A DNA stretch of 5,074 nucleotides, taken from Dehalococcoidia bacterium. GTDB lineage: Bacteria; Chloroflexota; Dehalococcoidia; E44-bin15. The notes below the pieces were generated by a model. That model did not search any database. It saw only the letters and a program-made list of their open reading frames with translations, and was not told the origin of the DNA. The stretch spans positions 1-5,074 of the forward strand of contig DAOUVR010000096.1 in assembly GCA_030667555.1 (NCBI GenBank), in the 5' to 3' direction. This document shows, in pieces, positions 1 to 5,074 of this stretch. The stretch's first letter is position 1. Every line of letters begins with the position of its first letter. The translations under genes and the position numbers were made by a program.

Positions 1-1701
1 ATCTTAAACGTCAATCACCCCGATATTCTGACATTCATCACCGTAAAAGAGAAAGGTGACAACCTCACTAACTTCAATCTCTCGGTGGCAGCAAACGACG
101 ATTTTATGAGGGCAGTCACGGCGGACGCCGAATATGACCTGATAAACCCTCGTAATAAGGAGGTAGTCGGCAGGCTCAATGCCAAGGAGGTCTTCGACAA
201 GATTGTGGACCAGGCATGGCGCACCGGCGATCCAGGCCTCGTTTTTCTAGACCGCATAAACCAAGATAACCCCACCCCAAAACTCGGGATTATTGAGAGC
301 ACCAACCCTTGCGGGGAACAACCCCTTCTCCCCTACGAATCATGCAATCTGGGATCCATTAATCTAGCCAGGATGGTATCCGAAAAGAACGGTGCACCCC
401 AGATTGACTACCAAAAGCTCGAAAAAACAGTGCGGCTCGCAGTCAGATTCCTGGATAACGTGATAGACAAAAATAGATTCCCCCTGCCCGAAATAGAGGA
501 GATGACCAAGAAGACTAGAAAGATCGGGCTAGGCGTCATGGGCTTTGCTGATTTGTTGATTAAGTTAGGCATATCCTATGATTCAGAGGAGGCACTCCAG
601 ACGGCAGAGGATGTCATGCGATTTATAAACGAAAAGGCCAATGAGGCATCAGCAGCGCTGGCTGAAGAAAGGGGTGTATTCCCCGTTTTTGAGGGCAGCA
701 TATACGATATCCCCAACGGCGCCATGATGAGAAATGCAACCACGACAACTATCGCCCCCACAGGCACCCTGAGTATCATCGCCGGTTGCTCCAGTGGAAT
801 CGAGCCCCTCTTCGCTTTGAGCTACATCCGTAATATTTTGGACGGTGCTCGCTTCATCGAGGTGAATCCCTACTTTGAAGAGGAGGCAAAGCGGGAAGGA
901 TTCTATTCTGCTGAGCTTATGGAGGAAATAGCCAAGCGGGGGAGTATACAGGATATAGACGGCATCCCTGACAGAGTCAAGAGGCTCTACGTCACCGCCC
1001 ATGACATCAGCCCTGAATGGCATATCAGAATGCAGGCCGCCTTTCAGAGTTCCACCCACAACGCCGTCTCTAAAACCATCAATTTCCCCCATAGCGCCTC
1101 CAGAGATGATGTAGAACAAGCATACATGCTTGCCTATAATAAGGGCTGCAAAGGGATCACCATATATAGAGATCGGAGCAAGGATAAGCAGGTATTGAGC
1201 ATCGCCTCGGAAGAGAAGGAAAAGCTCGAAGCACGGGCACCGAGGGGGCGAGCTAAGGTCACCACCGGGGTTACTGAGAGAGTTGCCACTGGCTGCGGCT
1301 CCATTTATGTAACGGTAAACTCTGATGCGGATGGGGTTTGTGAGGTGTTCTCCACCCTGGGCAAAGCGGGAGGCTGCGCCTCAGCGCAGCTTGAGGCTAT
1401 CTGCAGGCTTATCTCCCTGGCGCTTCGATCTGGGGTAAGTATAGACTCAGTGGTGAAGCACCTACGAGGTATCCGTTGCCCCTCCATCGCCTGGGAAGAG
1501 GGCCATTCCGTACTCTCCTGTCCCGACGCCATTGGCAGTGTGCTGGAGAAGCATATCAAGAGCGAGGACATAGCAAGCAACCCTGGCGGAAATGGCCATG
1601 CAATGAATATTTGGGGGCAGTGCCCAGAATGCGGCGGCATGCTGGTATATCAGGAGGGGTGTCACATCTGCCGCGCCTGCGGCTATACAAAATGCAGTTA
1701 A
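1..1701 (+). CDS. nrdJ: Class II (adenosylcobalamin-dependent) ribonucleoside reductase NrdJ, 5'-truncated by window edge
   Basis: Reduces ribonucleotides to deoxyribonucleotides in the cytoplasm, using a cobalamin-generated thiyl radical, so it needs no separate radical-generating subunit. The frame is open from base 1, so the true start lies upstream; 566 residues are visible. The motif NPCGEQ (304-321) carries the thiyl-radical Cys (codon at 310) with the flanking catalytic Asn and Glu. Eleven residues later, ESCNLGSINL holds the Cys (343) expected to be one of the redox pair; its partner lies upstream of the window. PTGTLS (757-774) is the substrate-phosphate loop, and GCKGITIYRDRS (about 1144-1179) is a typical class II barrel-end motif. 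A TSCPD domain follows (about 1270-1545, with the variant LSCPD). The tail has six cysteines (codons at 1621, 1630, 1660, 1669, 1678, 1693): a zinc-ribbon-like, possibly re-reducing end. By comparison with Thermotoga NrdJ, roughly 220 residues are missing. Family assignment is very secure. Confidence 0.96.
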   Translation: MLNVNHPDILTFITVKEKGDNLTNFNLSVAANDDFMRAVTADAEYDLINPRNKEVVGRLNAKEVFDKIVDQAWRTGDPGLVFLDRINQDNPTPKLGIIESTNPCGEQPLLPYESCNLGSINLARMVSEKNGAPQIDYQKLEKTVRLAVRFLDNVIDKNRFPLPEIEEMTKKTRKIGLGVMGFADLLIKLGISYDSEEALQTAEDVMRFINEKANEASAALAEERGVFPVFEGSIYDIPNGAMMRNATTTTIAPTGTLSIIAGCSSGIEPLFALSYIRNILDGARFIEVNPYFEEEAKREGFYSAELMEEIAKRGSIQDIDGIPDRVKRLYVTAHDISPEWHIRMQAAFQSSTHNAVSKTINFPHSASRDDVEQAYMLAYNKGCKGITIYRDRSKDKQVLSIASEEKEKLEARAPRGRAKVTTGVTERVATGCGSIYVTVNSDADGVCEVFSTLGKAGGCASAQLEAICRLISLALRSGVSIDSVVKHLRGIRCPSIAWEEGHSVLSCPDAIGSVLEKHIKSEDIASNPGGNGHAMNIWGQCPECGGMLVYQEGCHICRACGYTKCS

Positions 1702-1706
1702 GGAGG
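1700..1706 (+). promoter_or_regulatory. Strong Shine-Dalgarno AAGGAGG overlapping the nrdJ stop codon
   Basis: AAGGAGG shares two bases with the TAA of nrdJ and lies 11 bases before the ATG at 1718. It supports that start for the small membrane protein and suggests the gene is translated from the nrdJ transcript. The position is read directly; function is inferred from the match to the anti-SD consensus. Confidence 0.8.
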
Positions 1707-1717
1707 AAGATCGAACT

Positions 1718-1972
1718 ATGACTAATCTTGACAGCTACATAGTACTGGGAATTGGAGGTCTTTTTGTTTTCCTGGGTTTAATCATTATGCTCTGGGCAAG
1801 GCATAAACAGAAAGGCTATGGCGATGTCCTTTCCCGTCGCGAGGAATTGAGGAGCTTCTTGGGCTACTGGCCAGACTTCATCCTACCTAGCGAGCTAAGA
1901 GTAGGGGGTTGGGTTTCCGTCGTCGTTGGAGTCGCTTTGATAGTCCTGGGCGTAGTACTACTTTGGGTCTAA
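1718..1972 (+). CDS. Small hypothetical protein with two predicted transmembrane helices (84 aa)
   Basis: I do not recognise a family. The protein has two strongly hydrophobic, glycine-rich stretches at residues 7-27 and 64-84, joined by a polar loop of about 35 residues. The loop is basic (R28, K30, K32, R40, R41, R45, R61), so the positive-inside rule suggests a cytoplasmic loop, with short N- and C-termini outside. The second helix runs to the last residue. There is no cleavable signal peptide motif and no cysteine. The ATG is preceded by a strong Shine-Dalgarno at the end of nrdJ, 16 bases separate it from that gene, and 19 bases separate it from the next. Context gives no clear role. The RBS and its place inside a compact operon make it very likely to be a real gene. 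Confidence 0.75.
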   Translation: MTNLDSYIVLGIGGLFVFLGLIIMLWARHKQKGYGDVLSRREELRSFLGYWPDFILPSELRVGGWVSVVVGVALIVLGVVLLWV

Positions 1973-1979
1973 AAAATAG

Positions 1980-1986
1980 AGGAGGG
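1980..1986 (+). promoter_or_regulatory. Shine-Dalgarno AGGAGGG that favours a TTG start
   Basis: AGGAGGG ends 5 bases before TTG at 1992 and 17 bases before the first in-frame ATG at 2004. The spacing fits the TTG and is too long for the ATG, so it decides the start of the coiled-coil gene. Confidence 0.7.
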
Positions 1987-1991
1987 ACGAC

Positions 1992-2216
1992 TTGCTACAG
2001 AAAATGAAACCCAAGACTAAGGAAAAGGAGCCTAGCTTGGAACAGGTACAGGGGCGTCTTGACCTCCTGGACCAGCGCTTGGACGCTCTTGACACTATGA
2101 TTACTGCTATCGCTGAGAGGATAATGAGACAACCAGTCAACATAACGATAACATGCCCCAACTGCGGGCGGTCTATTGATATCACCTTGGTAGGCAATGA
2201 GAAGATAGGAAGGTAA
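1992..2216 (+). CDS. Small coiled-coil protein with a single CPNC zinc-knuckle-like motif (74 aa), probable TTG start
   Basis: No family recognised. The first 15 residues are lysine-rich. A regular heptad array follows: L16, V19, L23, L26, L30, L33, I37, I40 and I44 alternate in steps of 3 and 4, predicting a parallel coiled coil of about four heptads. After P48 comes a short beta-like segment with CPNCG (C55, C58) and then SIDITLVG, resembling half of a zinc ribbon. One chain offers only two thiols, so metal binding would need a dimer or a partner; this is inference. The TTG start is chosen on the Shine-Dalgarno at 1980-1986; ATG at 2004 would give 70 residues. Its TAA overlaps the ATG of the radical SAM gene (TAATG), which implies translational coupling and perhaps a shared task. 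Confidence 0.72.
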   Translation: MLQKMKPKTKEKEPSLEQVQGRLDLLDQRLDALDTMITAIAERIMRQPVNITITCPNCGRSIDITLVGNEKIGR

Positions 2217-3850
2217 TGACGACGTGGAACAAAAGGGCGAGGCGAAAGCTTTCAAAAGAGCGAGGCACCATCCTCAAGGACTGGGGTGGCAGAATCCCCC
2301 TAGCCCTGATTTACCCTAATACCTATTATTTGGGAATGTCCAACCTTGGCTTTCAAACAATCTACGCCCTCCTCAATAGCTACGATAACATAGTCTGTGA
2401 GCGTGCCTTCTGGGATGAAAAAGCAAGAGAGCCCCTGAGCATTGAATCACAGCGCCCCCTAAGCGATTTCGCCATCCTCGCTTTCTCCATCACCTATGAG
2501 CTGGATTACTTTAACGTGGTCAATATTTTGAAATCGAGCGGCATACCGCTATTTGCCGCTGACCGCAACGATTCCCATCCCATAGTCATTGCCGGCGGGC
2601 CCTGCATCACCGCTAACCCGGAACCCCTTTCTCCCTTCTTCGACTGCTTCGCCATTGGAGAGGGGGAAGCTATTTTGCCGGCATTGGTTGAAGTTATAAG
2701 TGAAGGAATTGAAGGCAGTAAGGAGGAACTACTACAGGCACTTTCCTCTCTTCCCGGCATTTATGTGCCCAACCTTCAGGATGGCAAGACTACCTTACGG
2801 CAGTGGGTGCATGATATCAATGATTTTGCCACCACCTCGGTCATTCTCACCCCGGAGACGGAGCTTGGCGGGATGTATATTATAGAGGTCACCCGTGGCT
2901 GCAGATGGGGCTGTCGCTTCTGTCTTGCCGGCTACCTTTTCCGCCCCTTTCGCTATCGTTCTTTAGATTATCTACTGGACCAAGCTGAGACCGGCCTGAA
3001 ACATGAAAAAAGAATCGGTCTTTTAGGGGCTTCACCCTCCGACCACCCGGAGATAGAAGAGCTGGTGACCAGGTTGCAACACATGGGAGCACAGATCTCT
3101 GTCAGCTCCCTAAGGATTTGCCCCCTGCCGCCAGTAGTGCTCAGGGAGCTGGCGCAAAGCGGCACGCAAACCATCACCCTGGCCCCCGAGGCAGGCTCGG
3201 AGAGATTACGCAAAGTCATTAACAAGGGCGTGACTGATAGTGACATCATCGAAGCGACCACCAATGTTGCCGAGCACCGTTTCAAGCATCTCAAGCTCTA
3301 TTTCATGATCGGCCTGCCCACAGAGACCGATGATGATATTGAAGACATTATCAAGTTAACCCTTGCCCTTAAAGGACACATCGACCAGAAAAAGGCCGGG
3401 TGTCGACTCTCTCTTACTGCAGAGCCTTTTGTACCCAAGGCGGGCACCCCCTTTCAATGGCTTCCGATGGCTAGCGCCGAAATCCTGACTCACCGTCTCT
3501 CTATGCTTAAAAATAGCCTTAAGCCAAAGGGCATTGAGCTTTCCTCGGAAAGTGTAAATTGGATGGTTATACAGGGTATTCTCTCAAGAGGCGATGCCAG
3601 GCTCGCCCAGGTGCTGGCTAAAATGGAAGGAACAACACTCTCTTCATGGCGTCGAGCAATGGAGCAGTGCTCGCTTGACGCAGGATATTATGTCAACAGG
3701 GAGATACCGCTTAGCGAGAGGCTGCCCTGGTCAAACATTGATTCAGGGGTTAATAAGGACTATCTTGAGTCCGAGCTTGAGCAGGCGCGCCTGGGCGAAG
3801 AGACCCCACCCTGCCCACCGGCCGAATGCCGAAAGTGTGGGGTTTGCTAA
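2216..3850 (+). CDS. Radical SAM protein with N-terminal B12-binding-like domain, TIGR03960-type family, function unknown (544 aa)
   Basis: The N-terminal part (about 25-200) has the Rossmann-like, cobalamin-binding-type pattern of this family: YPNTYYLGMSNLGFQ (33-47), AGGP (126-129), a NPEPL stretch just after it, and GEGE (148-151). I see no DxHxxG motif, so base-off/His-on cobalamin binding is not supported. The radical SAM core follows with RGCRWGCRFC; C229, C233 and C236 form the CX3CX2C site for the SAM-binding 4Fe-4S cluster. APEAGSERLRK (323-333) and GLPTET (366-371) are typical core motifs. The C-terminus ends in a Cys cluster, C533, C538, C541 and C544, perhaps a metal or second cluster site. 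In many bacteria relatives are fused to a DUF2344 domain; none is present here. The reaction is unknown. ATG overlaps the upstream stop, and the next gene starts one base after this stop, so coupling to both is likely. Family naming is from memory. Confidence 0.88.
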   Translation: MTTWNKRARRKLSKERGTILKDWGGRIPLALIYPNTYYLGMSNLGFQTIYALLNSYDNIVCERAFWDEKAREPLSIESQRPLSDFAILAFSITYELDYFNVVNILKSSGIPLFAADRNDSHPIVIAGGPCITANPEPLSPFFDCFAIGEGEAILPALVEVISEGIEGSKEELLQALSSLPGIYVPNLQDGKTTLRQWVHDINDFATTSVILTPETELGGMYIIEVTRGCRWGCRFCLAGYLFRPFRYRSLDYLLDQAETGLKHEKRIGLLGASPSDHPEIEELVTRLQHMGAQISVSSLRICPLPPVVLRELAQSGTQTITLAPEAGSERLRKVINKGVTDSDIIEATTNVAEHRFKHLKLYFMIGLPTETDDDIEDIIKLTLALKGHIDQKKAGCRLSLTAEPFVPKAGTPFQWLPMASAEILTHRLSMLKNSLKPKGIELSSESVNWMVIQGILSRGDARLAQVLAKMEGTTLSSWRRAMEQCSLDAGYYVNREIPLSERLPWSNIDSGVNKDYLESELEQARLGEETPPCPPAECRKCGVC

Positions 3851-3851
3851 A

Positions 3852-4508
3852 ATGGACATAGCGCGGAATATACAAGAGATCAAGCAGCGCATTGCCAGCG
3901 CCGCTAAACGGGCAGGCAGGTCGCCCGATGAGATAACCATCATCGCTGTGACAAAAGTGGTCGAGCCCCGCGATATCAGAATTGCAGTGGAAGCTGGCGT
4001 GCGACACGTTGGCGAGAACAGGGTTCAAGATGCTAAGACAAAGACAGAGTGCTTATCTGCCTTAGAACCGCGCCCCACATGGCACATGGTGGGACGTCTT
4101 CAGACTAATAAGGTTAAGACAGCAGTGGAGATTTTTGATATAATCCATAGCATAGATTCGGCCAGATTGGCAGAGTCGGTAAGCAAGCGTGCTCAAAACA
4201 TTTTTCCTGTGTTGCTCCAGGTCAATATCTCAGTAGAAGGGACAAAGAGCGGCTTCTCAATGACAGAATTGCCTAAGGCAGTAGAAGAGGTCGCCGGTCT
4301 ACCTAACCTCGAGGTGAAGGGGCTGATGACTATAGCCCCCTTTATCAAGGACCCCGAGGAGGTCCGCCCCATATTCCGAAGGTTGCGGCAGCTTCGTGAC
4401 TCCCTGGGACTGGAGCACCTCTCCATGGGAATGAGCGACGACTTTGAGATCGCCGTGGAAGAGGGGGCAACGCTGGTGAGGATTGGGCGCGCCATTTTTA
4501 AGGAGTGA
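3852..4508 (+). CDS. yggS: YggS/PLPBP family pyridoxal 5'-phosphate-binding homeostasis protein (218 aa)
   Basis: Family members bind PLP and help control the vitamin B6 and amino-acid pools; no enzyme activity is established. The fold is the alanine-racemase-like TIM barrel without the second domain. Visible signatures: IIAVTK with the PLP lysine K35, HVGENRVQDA (52-61), WHMVGRLQTNKVK (77-89), SIDSARLAE (100-108), QVN with KSGF (123-135), GLMTIAP (157-163), and LSMGMSDDFEIAVEEGATLVRIGRAIF (190-216). The ending IFKE replaces the usual IFG plus basic tail, so the protein is slightly short but complete. The ATG at 3852 is chosen because homology begins there; the open frame upstream runs inside the radical SAM gene and is not part of it. 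Only one base separates it from the preceding stop and no strong Shine-Dalgarno is seen, suggesting coupled re-initiation. proC lies one gene downstream, a classic association. Confidence 0.95.
   Translation: MDIARNIQEIKQRIASAAKRAGRSPDEITIIAVTKVVEPRDIRIAVEAGVRHVGENRVQDAKTKTECLSALEPRPTWHMVGRLQTNKVKTAVEIFDIIHSIDSARLAESVSKRAQNIFPVLLQVNISVEGTKSGFSMTELPKAVEEVAGLPNLEVKGLMTIAPFIKDPEEVRPIFRRLRQLRDSLGLEHLSMGMSDDFEIAVEEGATLVRIGRAIFKE
4500..4505 (+). promoter_or_regulatory. Shine-Dalgarno AAGGAG inside the end of yggS
   Basis: AAGGAG lies within the last codons of yggS and ends 8 bases before ATG at 4514, which is ideal spacing. It overlaps the alternative GTG at 4505 and therefore cannot serve it, so it fixes the downstream start. 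Confidence 0.75.
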
Positions 4509-4513
4509 AGAAA

Positions 4514-4903
4514 ATGACAGTAGAACATCAAAAAAGAATGCTACTCCAGACAGGGCCATTTACACCTCCCGATTCCCTGCTGCAGGATTTGGAGACCATT
4601 GATGGCATAGAGCTCAATGTGCAGCGTTTAGGAGTATCCTTCCGTGGTGGAGGGGTTGCAACCTTTATCACGGTTACAACCAATAATACTGATATCGCTC
4701 CCCTTGCGGAAGCCATTTATCAGCATACCAAAAGGCTCAAGTCGAGGGGAGGCGACGATCTGATTATCCTCATAGGAGGCGAAATCAACACCAATGCGGA
4801 AGAGATAGCCTTTCGTGATGTGCGGTGTCGAAGGCAGATATCCCTTAAGGAAAAATCTCAGGATGAAATAAGAGGGATATTACTAGAACGAGATGTTGGT
4901 TAG
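4514..4903 (+). CDS. Hypothetical protein of 129 aa between yggS and proC
   Basis: I do not recognise the family. The composition is that of a soluble alpha/beta protein: no membrane helix, no signal peptide and one cysteine. Notable stretches from the ATG are a proline-containing N-terminus (GPFTPP, residues 14-19), a glycine-rich turn RGGGVATFITVTT followed by an acidic helix (DIAPLAEAIYQHTKRLK), a hydrophobic strand with GGDDLIILIGGEINTNAEE, and a charged C-terminus. Start: ATG at 4514, supported by AAGGAG 8 bases upstream; a GTG at 4505 would add three residues but overlaps that site. The TAG stop abuts the ATG of proC with no gap. Position between PLPBP and ProC suggests a link to PLP or proline metabolism, but that is only context. 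Reading frame and RBS make it a convincing gene. Confidence 0.8.
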   Translation: MTVEHQKRMLLQTGPFTPPDSLLQDLETIDGIELNVQRLGVSFRGGGVATFITVTTNNTDIAPLAEAIYQHTKRLKSRGGDDLIILIGGEINTNAEEIAFRDVRCRRQISLKEKSQDEIRGILLERDVG

Positions 4904-5074
4904 ATGAAAATCACGTTTGTTGGTGGTGGGGTCATGGGCGAGGCAATAATCAAGGGGATTCTCGCTAATGGATCAACCATGCCCCGAGACATTATTGCCA
5001 GCGATATCAACCCGGAGCGTCTTTCCAGCTTGAAGCAGGGCTATGGTATTGAGACATCTCATAATAACCGCCAG
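4904..5074 (+). CDS. proC: Pyrroline-5-carboxylate reductase, N-terminal 57 residues, cut by window edge
   Basis: Catalyses the last step of proline synthesis, the NAD(P)H-dependent reduction of 1-pyrroline-5-carboxylate, in the cytoplasm. Only the first beta-alpha-beta unit of the Rossmann domain is visible. MKITFVGGGVMGEAIIKGIL has the glycine-rich dinucleotide loop (G7, G9, G12), with Val at the position often occupied by Asn in the GxGNM form. IIASDINPERLSSL (30-43) is the second strand with D34 at its end, followed by the ERL helix usual in ProC. The family's usual length is about 270 residues, so the catalytic and dimerisation parts lie beyond the window. The ATG directly follows the TAG of the upstream gene and no clear Shine-Dalgarno is seen, so translation probably depends on re-initiation. 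Other NAD(P)-binding reductases are possible from 57 residues alone, but the motifs and the yggS neighbour favour ProC. Confidence 0.88.
   Translation, partial: MKITFVGGGVMGEAIIKGILANGSTMPRDIIASDINPERLSSLKQGYGIETSHNNRQ

Noticed and set aside
85..87. GTG as a possible start of nrdJ
   Set aside because: The frame is open and NrdJ-like upstream to base 1 (HPDI...LTNFNLSVA), so this is an internal valine codon.
649..1119. Long open frame on the minus strand (156 codons)
   Set aside because: It lies wholly inside the well-supported nrdJ coding region, its protein has no recognisable family features, and it fits a shadow of nrdJ codon use.
1378..1397. Inverted repeat GCCTCA / TGAGGC with an 8-base loop
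   Set aside because: Six-base stem inside the nrdJ TSCPD coding region, with no following T-run; expected by chance in sequence of this composition.
1476..1721. Alternate-frame open frame over the nrdJ 3' end
   Set aside because: It covers the conserved NrdJ Cys-tail region out of frame and has low-complexity, Arg/His-rich translation typical of a shadow frame.
1958..2197. Minus-strand open frame opposite the coiled-coil gene
   Set aside because: The plus-strand frame has a strong RBS, regular heptads and operon-like spacing; the minus-strand frame has none of these.
3594..3851. Upstream in-frame extension of yggS
   Set aside because: The extra 86 codons overlap the conserved C-terminal part of the radical SAM gene in another frame and show no PLPBP similarity; PLPBP homology begins at the ATG at 3852.
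4505..4507. GTG start for the unknown gene, overlapping the yggS stop (GTGA)
   Set aside because: It overlaps the AAGGAG ribosome site; ATG at 4514 has that site at ideal spacing.

Overview
The window is a tightly packed, single-strand stretch of seven protein genes, all on the + strand. Both end genes are cut by the window edges. The largest visible gap between genes is 19 bases, and several junctions overlap or abut, so the block looks like one operon or two adjacent ones. I see no RNA gene, mobile element, CRISPR array, obvious terminator or recognisable promoter.

Organism: the first gene is an adenosylcobalamin-dependent (class II) ribonucleotide reductase. The fourth is a radical SAM protein of a B12-binding-like type with an oxygen-sensitive 4Fe-4S motif. 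This suggests an anaerobic or micro-aerobic bacterium. The gene content (class II RNR, radical SAM protein, YggS/PLPBP, unknown small protein, proC) reminds me of Chloroflexota, class Dehalococcoidia, but that is from memory and not proven by the sequence. Base composition looks even and moderate, with no clear sign of recent transfer.

Layout: 1-1701 is the 3' two-thirds or so of nrdJ, covering the catalytic barrel, the TSCPD domain and a cysteine-rich tail. 1718-1972 encodes a small protein with two membrane helices. 1992-2216 encodes a small coiled-coil protein with one CPNC knuckle and a probable TTG start. 2216-3850 encodes a radical SAM protein resembling the uncharacterised TIGR03960-type family. 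3852-4508 encodes the PLP-binding homeostasis protein YggS/PLPBP. 4514-4903 encodes a 129-residue protein that I do not recognise. 4904 to the edge is the N-terminus of proC, pyrroline-5-carboxylate reductase.

How they work together: the PLPBP-proC linkage is widespread in bacteria; the human homologue was named PROSC for it. Here an unknown gene sits between the two. nrdJ supplies deoxyribonucleotides and has no obvious metabolic link to proC. The two small genes and the radical SAM gene in between have no assigned role. The most interesting items are these unknowns: the coiled-coil CPNC mini-protein translationally coupled to the radical SAM gene, and the protein between PLPBP and ProC. No previously undescribed defence or mobile system is evident.
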